Shown here piece after piece: positions 1 to 6,850 of a stretch of 14,932 bases of DNA (position 1 is the stretch's first letter; each line of letters opens with the position of its first letter). Origin of the DNA: Pseudopedobacter sp036379295 (GTDB lineage: Bacteria; Bacteroidota; Bacteroidia; Sphingobacteriales; Sphingobacteriaceae); NCBI GenBank assembly GCA_036379295.1, contig DASVGY010000011.1:1-14932 (forward strand). The letters are read 5' to 3'. The translations under genes were made by a program, and so were the position numbers. A model generated the notes under the pieces. The model made no database searches and was not told the DNA's origin. It saw nothing but the letters and a program-made list of their open reading frames with translations.

Positions 1-1173
1 TAATTCTACTAAAGTTGGGTAAATATCCACAAATTCGGTAACCGAATTGTAAACCATCTTAGCCTGTTGATTAGGGAGATGGATCATTAAAGGTGCTTTA
101 GTAGCTTCTTCAAAATTCGAATGTTTGTTCCAAAGACTATGATCTCCCAAATGCCAGCCGTGGTCTCCCCAAATAACTATAATGGTGTTTTTATCTAATC
201 CAGATGACTTTAGTTGGGCAAGTAAATTTCCAATTAGCGCATCTACATAACTGATGCTAGCATAGTATCCATGTATAAGTTCCCGTTGTTTAGCTGCATC
301 TAATTTTAATAATTGCTCATCGTTATCTATCGGTTTAATATCGGTATACGCCCGCATTTCTCCGGAATTATGATAGGCTATTTTTGGTCCATCTATAGAT
401 GGCTTTTGCCAAGGAGCAAGTTCAATTTCTTCGCGTTTGTACATATCCCAATATTTCTTTGGTGCTACAAAAGGTAAATGCGGCTTACGAATACCAACTG
501 CTAAAAAAAACGGTTTACCAGAAGCTCCATATTTTTTTAAATCCAGTACTGCTTGTTTCATCATAGCGCCATCTAAATAAGCATCATCAGGTACATCAGC
601 ACATTCTGTTGATACTTTTACTTCCGCAATATTCGTATTTGCACCATCTGCATACTTTTTTTTCATTTCAGGGTTTTGGTAATGCCCTAAAAGTGGGGGC
701 CCGTAAGCCTCTGGATAGGTAAATTTATTTTTGTAGGTTTCGGACCAAGAGATTTCATCATGTTTTTTATCTACGCTGCGCTGGTCAAAAATTTTTCCTA
801 ATGCTGCTGTAGTGTATCCATTTTGCTTTAGAAACTGCGGAAGTGTTACTACGTTTGGCAATTTATCCCGAATGAGCGTTTTTAAATCCCAAACCTGCGT
901 TTTATCCGGTCGCAAACCTGTTAGCAAACTTGCCCTTGTGGGGCCACAAACGGCTTGCTGGCAATAGTTGCTATTAAATACGGTACTTTTTTCTGCAAGC
1001 TTATCCAGATTTGGGGATTTTACTGCCTTAAATCCATAAAAACCTAAATCAGGTTTTAAATCATCCACCGCTATAAATAGTATGTTAGGCTTTACTTGCT
1101 TTTCTTGTGCTATCACACGCACAATAGAGAAAACACCAACACCCAAATAAATTAGAAATTTATGCTTTATCAT
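1..1173 (-). CDS. Sulfatase, iduronate-2-sulfatase-like (S1 family), C-terminus cut by window edge
   Basis: This would be a secreted or periplasmic enzyme that hydrolyses sulfate esters on a polysaccharide. I translated the frame by hand: 391 codons lie inside the window and the reading frame runs off base 1. Residues 1-22 look like a signal peptide ending IVRVIA before QEKQ. Metal-site aspartates are D37-D38 (NILFIAVDDLKPD). The formylglycine motif C-x-P-x-R is VCGPTRASLLTG with C76, so an anaerobic maturase or FGE encoded elsewhere is needed. A second metal motif is GDHGWHLGDH with D337-H338, followed by NKH with H351. The spacing and the DHGWxLG form resemble iduronate-2-sulfatase-type S1 enzymes. 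Family members are usually about 480-500 residues, so roughly 100 residues are missing. The start ATG lies 8 bp after the stop of the upstream GH43 gene, which implies co-transcription. The family call is strong; the substrate is not known. Confidence 0.93.
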   Translation of the reverse strand, partial: MIKHKFLIYLGVGVFSIVRVIAQEKQVKPNILFIAVDDLKPDLGFYGFKAVKSPNLDKLAEKSTVFNSNYCQQAVCGPTRASLLTGLRPDKTQVWDLKTLIRDKLPNVVTLPQFLKQNGYTTAALGKIFDQRSVDKKHDEISWSETYKNKFTYPEAYGPPLLGHYQNPEMKKKYADGANTNIAEVKVSTECADVPDDAYLDGAMMKQAVLDLKKYGASGKPFFLAVGIRKPHLPFVAPKKYWDMYKREEIELAPWQKPSIDGPKIAYHNSGEMRAYTDIKPIDNDEQLLKLDAAKQRELIHGYYASISYVDALIGNLLAQLKSSGLDKNTIIVIWGDHGWHLGDHSLWNKHSNFEEATKAPLMIHLPNQQAKMVYNSVTEFVDIYPTLVEL

Positions 1174-1181
1174 ATCTGTGT

Positions 1182-2816
1182 TTATTTTATTTGCTGATAA
1201 TTGAACCAATCAAAATGTGCCTTATTTGTTGATGAAAAATTGTTTGAACTGGCGTACAGGCCAATATAAGTTCCGGTAAATCCTCCGGTATTTGTCCTGC
1301 TCAGCGTTCTGCCATCAACGTTACTAGCCAAGTAGGTTTTGTGGTTACTTTGGATGTAATAGAAGGAATAACCTTGCCCGATTGCTTTAACTCCTAAAAC
1401 CAATTCATGGTTTAAAATCTCTGTTTTATTTAGCAATTCGTCTTTGCCGGCATACCTTTTTGTAAGTTGAAGGTAAAACCTACCTTGGTCAACAATTTTC
1501 TCTACCCTGAAATGAAAATTGTTATTCACTAACACTACCAACCCTGCACTCTCGTTCTTGTTCTTAGGAGTAAACAGCATTTTTGTTTCAGCAAAAAATG
1601 AGGTGTCTTGTTGCCGCCGACCAATAAAAGCCGGCTGACCTAAGCCTGTAATCGATTGCGGACTTAAATTAATAGTTAAGTAACCCTTTTTATTTTTAAA
1701 CGACCAAAAGTTAGCTTTTGGAGTACGGATAAAGTTCCAGTAAAACTGCAAAGTATCAGCGCTAAAATCATCGAACGCATTTTCTTTTTTTGCGATAAAT
1801 GCTGGTAAATTGGGTTTTCTTTCTTCAAGTTGTATTTTCCCGATGCCAGGATTTACCACTGGCCAATTATCTTCCCAGGCTACTGGAGTTAAAAAAGTTT
1901 CGCGACCTAAATTGTAGTTAAAGCCTCCGTAAATTCTTACACCCAATAACACCATCCACCACTCGCCGTTTGGAGTTTCTACCAAATCTGCATGTCCTAC
2001 ACAGGCAATGGGGTATTGTTTACCTAAATTCCGATGCGTGATTATCGGATTTTTTTTGTTGATTTCGTACGGACCTGAAACGCTTTTACTCCTAAAAATA
2101 GTTACGGCGTGGTCAATACCGGTCCCTCCTTCGGCAATCATTAGGTAATAATAACCATCCTTTTTATATAAGTGTGGTGATTCTGCAACAACGGCACCAT
2201 GCAATGCACCTTCCTCTATTGCAATAGTTATTTTGCCCACCAATTGCTTTTTTACAGTATCCAACTCCTGAATCCATATTTGCCGATACTTAGAACCAGC
2301 GGGCTTTTCTTGTGGCGTTCTGTTTCCGGTATAATACACCTTTCCGTCATCATCAAAAAACAGAGAGGGATCAATACCGGGTGCGTCTTTTAACCAATTT
2401 GGATTTGACCAAGGACCGGCCGGAGACTTTGCGGTTACATAAAAATTGGTTCCGGTATTGTCTTTTTTATCAATCAAAGTAGTGATAAGGTAAAATGTAC
2501 CCTTATGATAACGAATTGTTGGTGCAAATATCCCACCCGAAGGGTGGATACCTTCTAAATTTAATTGAGAACTGCTGTTTAACACATGGCCAATTTGCTG
2601 CCAGTTTACCAAATCTTTACTGTGAAAAATGGGCACACCCGGAAAATACTCAAAACTCGAGGTAACCATGTAATAATCATCGCCAACACGGCAAATAGAA
2701 GGATCCGGATAAAAGCCTTTAAGAATTGGGTTTTGAAATGTGCTGTTAACTGGCTGGGCTTTGGCCAAAATAGATAGCAATAGCCAAAAAACAAGCAGTA
2801 CCCTCTTAATTACCAT
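1182..2816 (-). CDS. Secreted GH43 glycosidase (beta-xylosidase/alpha-L-arabinofuranosidase type), paralogue 1
   Basis: 544 residues. The N-terminus has an n-region with K4 and R5 and a hydrophobic stretch ending ILAKA, a probable signal peptide cut near residue 20. A five-bladed GH43 propeller covers about 27-330. The likely catalytic triad is the base D38 in FYPDPSICRVG, the pKa-modulating D149 in GIDPSLFFDDDG, and the general acid E212 in VAESPHLYKK. Residues about 345-540 match the concanavalin-like C-terminal domain (GH43_C2 type), with IGRRQQDTSF and a terminal FDWFNY. This two-domain form is typical of exo-acting enzymes that remove xylose or arabinose from polysaccharide ends or side chains. 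It is a tandem paralogue of the gene at 2930-4561. It differs where the usual TGHADLVE motif reads CVGHADLVE and near the catalytic acid (ESP versus EAS). The family is certain; the choice between xylosidase and arabinofuranosidase is not resolved. Confidence 0.95.
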   Translation of the reverse strand: MVIKRVLLVFWLLLSILAKAQPVNSTFQNPILKGFYPDPSICRVGDDYYMVTSSFEYFPGVPIFHSKDLVNWQQIGHVLNSSSQLNLEGIHPSGGIFAPTIRYHKGTFYLITTLIDKKDNTGTNFYVTAKSPAGPWSNPNWLKDAPGIDPSLFFDDDGKVYYTGNRTPQEKPAGSKYRQIWIQELDTVKKQLVGKITIAIEEGALHGAVVAESPHLYKKDGYYYLMIAEGGTGIDHAVTIFRSKSVSGPYEINKKNPIITHRNLGKQYPIACVGHADLVETPNGEWWMVLLGVRIYGGFNYNLGRETFLTPVAWEDNWPVVNPGIGKIQLEERKPNLPAFIAKKENAFDDFSADTLQFYWNFIRTPKANFWSFKNKKGYLTINLSPQSITGLGQPAFIGRRQQDTSFFAETKMLFTPKNKNESAGLVVLVNNNFHFRVEKIVDQGRFYLQLTKRYAGKDELLNKTEILNHELVLGVKAIGQGYSFYYIQSNHKTYLASNVDGRTLSRTNTGGFTGTYIGLYASSNNFSSTNKAHFDWFNYQQIK

Positions 2817-2840
2817 ATTTTAGAATTTAATTGAAAAACC

Positions 2841-2908
2841 CGGTTTATAGCTGAGCAGAGTTTATACCCTACACATCTGGCTGGTAACCAGATTACATCT
2901 TTAAACCG
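2841..2908 (-). other. Structured intercistronic region between the two GH43 genes
   Basis: The 113-bp gap (2817-2929) between the GH43 genes is long for this operon. It holds two nested inverted repeats. An outer 7-bp stem pairs 2841-2847 (CGGTTTA) with 2902-2908 (TAAACCG). An inner 6-bp stem pairs 2875-2880 (ATCTGG) with 2888-2893 (CCAGAT) over a 7-base loop. No U-tract follows on the transcribed strand, so this is not a classical terminator. mRNA processing or stabilisation is possible but is inference. Confidence 0.35.
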
Positions 2909-2929
2909 ATATTAATTTTTAAAAAAAAC

Positions 2930-4561
2930 CTACAAATTTGTGTATTCAAACCAGTCAAAATCGGCAAAATTATTAGATTTTATACCCTTTGAACTCGCAT
3001 ATAAGCCCATATAAACACCCGTAAATCCGCCCGCATTTACTACGCTCAATATTTTTCCGTCAGCGTTTTGAGCCAGCGTTAGCGTTTTTCCATCTTGTTT
3101 TACGTAAAAATCTAAATCTTCGCCGTTTGCCTTAACGCCCATCAGCAAAGCGCCTTTATTTACCACAACCTGGCCAATCTGCTCCTCAAAACCGCCCGCT
3201 CTTTTTATTAGCCTCACATAATAATTTCCGTTTTTAAAAATTTTCTCTGCTCGGTACTGATAGTCATTATTCATCATCAATACTAAGCCAGCTACTTCGT
3301 TTTCGCTTTTTGGGATGAACTCAAAAAATGTTTCTGCTCGGAAAGAAGTGTCCTGCTGCCTTCTTCCGATAAACGCTGGCGAGACCAAATTGGTTATTTC
3401 TTCTTTTAATAAGTTAAGTCGCAAAAAGCCTTTGCGCTTTTTAAGCGACCAAAAATCACTTCGAGGGGTACGTAAAAAGTTCCAATAATGGTAAAGCGTA
3501 TCGGCTGTAAAATCATCTGTTAGGTTTTCTGGTTTAAACGTAAAACCAGGCAGATTTGGAGCTAAATCTGTGGCTAACACCTGCGCAATGCCAGGATTTA
3601 CAACCGGCCATCCGTCTTGCCACTCTACTTTTGTCAAAAACGTTTCTCTACCTAAATTATAATTTAAGCCTCCGTATTTTCTAACGGCCAATAAAACCAT
3701 CCACCAGTCTCCGTTTTGTGTTTCAACTAAGTCTGCATGTCCGGTTGAAGTGATAGGATAATTTAAACCCAAATTGCGGTGTGTTAGTATGGGGTTTTTC
3801 TTGTTTCCTTCGTAAGGACCATTAATGTTCTTACTTCTAAACACAGTAACCGCGTGGTTTTCGTAAGTTCCTCCTTCGGCTATCATCAAATAATAAAACC
3901 CGTCTTTTTTATATAAATGTGAAGCTTCTGCGTTTTCTGCACCATGTAAAGCGCCTTCTTCTAAAATTATAGACCTTTCGCCTACAAATTTTTTATTGGC
4001 TAAATCAAGTTCTTGCAACCAAATTTGGCGGTATCGTGTTACCTGAGCCTGGTTAACCGGCTTTTTATTTCCTGTATAATAAACTTTACCATCATCATCA
4101 AAAAACAAAGACGGATCTATACCGATTGCTTCTTTGGGTAGCCATTGCGGTGCGGACCAAGGACCGGCCGGATTTTTTGCTGTTACAAAAAAATTACCAC
4201 CGTCTTTTGTGCCCACCAAAGTGGTAATTAGGTAAAAAGTTCCGTTACTGTAGCGAATAGTGGGCGCAAAAATACCCCCCGAAGCCCTTACACTATCTAA
4301 ATTGAGTTGCGATGGACGGTTAAGTACATGCCCAATTTGCTGCCAATGAACTAAATCTTTGCTGTGAAAAATGGGCACCCCCGGAAAATACTCAAACGAT
4401 GAGTTAACTAGGTAGAAATCTTGCCCAACCCTGCAAATAGAAGGATCGGGATAAAAACCTTTTAAAATTGGGTTTTCAAAACGTTGCTGAGCAAGTAAAA
4501 TTTGGCAAAATAAACTGCCGATAGATGTGATTAGTAAAAATATAAAACGTTTCGTTAGCAT
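2930..4561 (-). CDS. Secreted GH43 glycosidase (beta-xylosidase/alpha-L-arabinofuranosidase type), paralogue 2
   Basis: 543 residues, colinear with the neighbouring GH43 over its whole length. The signal peptide is about residues 1-24 (MLTKRF...ILLAQ). The GH43 propeller covers about 28-330 and a GH43_C2-type beta-sandwich about 345-540. The likely catalytic residues are D39 (FYPDPSICRVG), D149 (GIDPSLFFDDDG) and E212 (AEASHLYKK). It keeps the common STGHADLVE motif and has AS rather than SP after the catalytic acid. The start ATG lies 15 bp after the stop of the upstream sulfatase, so the two are probably translated from one transcript. The product would release terminal pentose units outside the inner membrane or in the periplasm. 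Well over half of the residues match the paralogue, which suggests an old local duplication with changed subsite specificity rather than a recent copy. The fold assignment is certain; the sugar specificity is inferred only from the family. Confidence 0.95.
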   Translation of the reverse strand: MLTKRFIFLLITSIGSLFCQILLAQQRFENPILKGFYPDPSICRVGQDFYLVNSSFEYFPGVPIFHSKDLVHWQQIGHVLNRPSQLNLDSVRASGGIFAPTIRYSNGTFYLITTLVGTKDGGNFFVTAKNPAGPWSAPQWLPKEAIGIDPSLFFDDDGKVYYTGNKKPVNQAQVTRYRQIWLQELDLANKKFVGERSIILEEGALHGAENAEASHLYKKDGFYYLMIAEGGTYENHAVTVFRSKNINGPYEGNKKNPILTHRNLGLNYPITSTGHADLVETQNGDWWMVLLAVRKYGGLNYNLGRETFLTKVEWQDGWPVVNPGIAQVLATDLAPNLPGFTFKPENLTDDFTADTLYHYWNFLRTPRSDFWSLKKRKGFLRLNLLKEEITNLVSPAFIGRRQQDTSFRAETFFEFIPKSENEVAGLVLMMNNDYQYRAEKIFKNGNYYVRLIKRAGGFEEQIGQVVVNKGALLMGVKANGEDLDFYVKQDGKTLTLAQNADGKILSVVNAGGFTGVYMGLYASSKGIKSNNFADFDWFEYTNL

Positions 4562-4576
4562 AGGACGGTAAATTAG

Positions 4577-6064
4577 CTAGTGTGCCTGGGTTTCTTGCTT
4601 TTTTGACCGGAAATATGCGTTGCTTTCCATATTCAAATTTGGAGCGTAAGGCGCTGTTTTTTCGGGAGCAAGTTTTCTGAGTGCGCTTAAAATGGCCGAG
4701 CCTTTAAATTGGGCAGCTTTATTCGTCCACTCGTTTGGGTCTTTTTTAAGGTCGTACAATTCTTCGGATTGGTCATCGTATTTTATATAATGATAATCTG
4801 CTTTATAAACAGAAACATTGTTAGTTCCGTAAAATGAATACACAGGATAATCCCAGTTTTTAACGTTTCCCCTTAAAATAGGACTAATGCTTCTTCCCTG
4901 GTTTTGGCTATTTTTTGGCAATCCGCACAGGTCAACTAGCGTAGGATACAAATCAATTAAACCAACCAAATGGTTGCTTACTACATTCTTTTGCAAACCA
5001 GGACCACTAATTATTAAAGGAACATGAGCAGAACGCTCCCACAGTGAATGCTTTGCAAACCTATTTTTTTCTCCCAAATGGTAACCATGATCTGAAAACA
5101 AAACTACGTAGGTGTTTTTTTGGTAGGCAGATTTATCTAACGCATCCAAAACCTTACCTACCTGTGCATCGGCAAAAGTTATACAAGCTATATAAGCCTG
5201 TACCATTTCTTTCCACTTATTGTTTTTAATGGCCCATTCTGTAGTTGGCATTTCTAATACTTCGGCAACTTGCTTTCCAATTTCCGGAATATCGCTCATA
5301 TCGTTTGCTAAATACGGAGGAGTTTTTATATCGTTAAGCTTAACCTTGTCAAACCATTTTTGCGGAACATGCCAAGGCACATGGGGTCTTACAAAACCAA
5401 CGGCCATAAAAAAAGGCTTATCATGTTTTTTTTGAAGTTGTTGAACCGCCCAAGCGGCAGATTTATAATCAGGCATTTGGCTGTCATTAGCTGGAAAAGC
5501 ACCCCAATCTGTTTGTGTACCTTTTTGACCGAACCAAGCAGGATCATAGTTCATTCTTTTTTCGGGAGATGGGCCGTACCCTTCAAACTTTAATCCGTAT
5601 TCATTAAATGCGTTAACGCCTGGGCCGTTATGGAAAATTTTGCCAACGCCCAGTGTTTGATAGCCATTTTTTGAAAAATAGTTTGGCAAAAAGTCTACCT
5701 TAAACTGCTCATCAAAATATTTTTTTAAGTCGGCATCTTTCATTTGCAGATATACACCAGTTTTAGAAGGTAATAAACCAGATAAAAAAGACGACCGGGA
5801 AGGCCCGCATAAAGGTGCCTGGCTGTAAGCTTTGCTAAAATAGGTTCCTTTTGCTGCTAAACGATCAATATTGGGTGTCTTTACGGCGGGAAATTTTTTA
5901 GAAATAGCTATCCAATCGTTCAAATCATCAATAATCAAAAATAGAACATTGGGCTTCTCCTGCGCTTTGCCAATATTAAAGGTTAGGAATAAAAAGCAAC
6001 ACATTAGCACCTTTTCTAGGGCGAAAAACGAAGGGGAACATCTTTTGCCAATTGGATTCTTCAT
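4577..6064 (-). CDS. Secreted S1-type sulfatase (iduronate/choline-sulfatase-like)
   Basis: I place the start at the ATG at 6064, giving 495 residues. The frame stays open to 6121, but that codon is TTG and it would put 19 extra residues before an otherwise good signal peptide (basic KNPIGKR, hydrophobic VLMCCFLFLTF, ending NIGKA). Metal-binding aspartates are D46-D47 in FLIIDDLNDW. The formylglycine motif is PLCGPSRSSFLSG with C86 (C-x-P-x-R). The second metal motif is SDHGYHLGEK with D325-H326, then AKHSLWE with H339. Length and motif order fit a complete alkaline-phosphatase-fold sulfatase. It would remove sulfate esters from an imported or surface glycan after maturation of the cysteine by an enzyme not in this window. 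It sits between the SusCD/lipoprotein block and the GH43 pair, behind a foldable 70-bp gap that could set enzyme expression separately from the transport genes. Its sequence differs clearly from the other sulfatase, so they probably attack different sulfate positions (inference). Confidence 0.94.
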   Translation of the reverse strand: MKNPIGKRCSPSFFALEKVLMCCFLFLTFNIGKAQEKPNVLFLIIDDLNDWIAISKKFPAVKTPNIDRLAAKGTYFSKAYSQAPLCGPSRSSFLSGLLPSKTGVYLQMKDADLKKYFDEQFKVDFLPNYFSKNGYQTLGVGKIFHNGPGVNAFNEYGLKFEGYGPSPEKRMNYDPAWFGQKGTQTDWGAFPANDSQMPDYKSAAWAVQQLQKKHDKPFFMAVGFVRPHVPWHVPQKWFDKVKLNDIKTPPYLANDMSDIPEIGKQVAEVLEMPTTEWAIKNNKWKEMVQAYIACITFADAQVGKVLDALDKSAYQKNTYVVLFSDHGYHLGEKNRFAKHSLWERSAHVPLIISGPGLQKNVVSNHLVGLIDLYPTLVDLCGLPKNSQNQGRSISPILRGNVKNWDYPVYSFYGTNNVSVYKADYHYIKYDDQSEELYDLKKDPNEWTNKAAQFKGSAILSALRKLAPEKTAPYAPNLNMESNAYFRSKKQETQAH

Positions 6065-6082
6065 AGCTTTATTTTTAATAAA

Positions 6083-6128
6083 ACAACCAATAGTTAACCC
6101 TGGTTGTGTAATGTAACACAACCAAGGG
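6083..6128 (-). promoter_or_regulatory. Intercistronic hairpin with a competing downstream hairpin (attenuator-like)
   Basis: On the transcribed strand the stop codon of the lipoprotein gene is followed by CCC, one bulged T and TGGTTGTGT, a 6-base loop, then ACACAACCA and GGG. This is a 12-bp stem with one bulge (6098-6128). A third arm, TGGTTGT at 6083-6089, can instead pair with ACAACCA at 6101-6107 over an 11-base loop. That alternative stem is followed directly by TTTATT. The two helices exclude each other, as in attenuators. The pairing is seen in the sequence; the function is inference, and the alternative helix is only 7 bp. Confidence 0.45.
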
Positions 6129-6134
6129 CTTAAA

Positions 6135-6818
6135 TTAATTAGCTTGATAACGCACTAGCCTATCCACAACATGTATTGGACCGTTAGTGCTAAGTATGCC
6201 CGCGGTACGGGTAATTACCAAGTTACCACTACCCGGAAAATCATTTATTTGTAATTTAGAGTTCCTGTCGTTCACTACCCTAAAATACATCAAACTTTCG
6301 GGGTTTAAAGGGTCAGTGTTTGCGGGCAATAGTGTTTTTACAGGCAAAGGCGTAGGTGTTAACGTTTCAAAGGTATAGTTACCCTCGGCTATCAAATAAA
6401 GAAAAAAGTTTTTCACCTGTTCTTTTGGATAATCACTCCATTTAGTTGCTGCAACTCCATTTACCTTGTAGTAGCCAAAGTAGCAATCTGTTGTTGCTTT
6501 TCCTTTACTTAATCTAAGTATAGCCTCGTTTGTTGAAAACACAAACGTTCGGTTTGGTTTTTCGTATTCGCTTAAATCGATACCTGCATACTCTATACCT
6601 TGGCGCATTAGGTTGAAAATGCTATCGCCTTTCGGGTCGTAACTTCTGCTTTCTAAAAATTCGCGAGCGGTTTTATTAATGTTTGGGTCGATAGTCTTAC
6701 TGGTGTATTTGTAATCTTTCTGGGCATCCAAACCTACCAACGTACATGCCCCTAAGGCGGTAAGCGCTAAGCAAAACAATAGTAAGGCTGCTTTTTTGGC
6801 TGATTTTATTTTTTCCAT
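6135..6818 (-). CDS. Outer-surface lipoprotein with a fasciclin-like (FAS1) ending
   Basis: 227 residues. A short basic n-region (KIKSAKK) and hydrophobic segment lead to a lipobox LGAC with C25, so this is a lipoprotein. The rest reads like one FAS1-type domain, about residues 45-225. It contains FVFSTNEAILRL near the middle and ends with TNGPIHVVDRLVRY, which resembles the conserved fasciclin box (NGxIHVIDxVL). The match is recognisable but weak, and the first fasciclin box is not clear. The gene lies 32 bp after SusD and before the sulfatase, the slot where PULs usually place a surface glycan-binding protein. A role in glycan binding or adhesion at the cell surface is inferred from that position. 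Proteins of this kind are known after SusC/SusD pairs in Bacteroidota, usually annotated only as fasciclin-domain or hypothetical proteins. The ATG start is supported by the signal peptide and lipobox. Confidence 0.75.
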   Translation of the reverse strand: MEKIKSAKKAALLLFCLALTALGACTLVGLDAQKDYKYTSKTIDPNINKTAREFLESRSYDPKGDSIFNLMRQGIEYAGIDLSEYEKPNRTFVFSTNEAILRLSKGKATTDCYFGYYKVNGVAATKWSDYPKEQVKNFFLYLIAEGNYTFETLTPTPLPVKTLLPANTDPLNPESLMYFRVVNDRNSKLQINDFPGSGNLVITRTAGILSTNGPIHVVDRLVRYQAN

Positions 6819-6850
6819 GATTAAAGTTTTACGTTAATTTTTAAAATTAT

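Noticed and set aside
5044..5593. Plus-strand open frames inside the sulfatase gene (also similar ones in the GH43 and SusC genes)
   Set aside because: They are opposite-strand shadows of well-supported genes with no family features.
6065..6121. Upstream extension of the sulfatase gene to a start at 6121
   Set aside because: The codon at 6121 is TTG, the added 19 residues would precede a good signal peptide, and the stretch overlaps a strong hairpin; ATG at 6064 is better.
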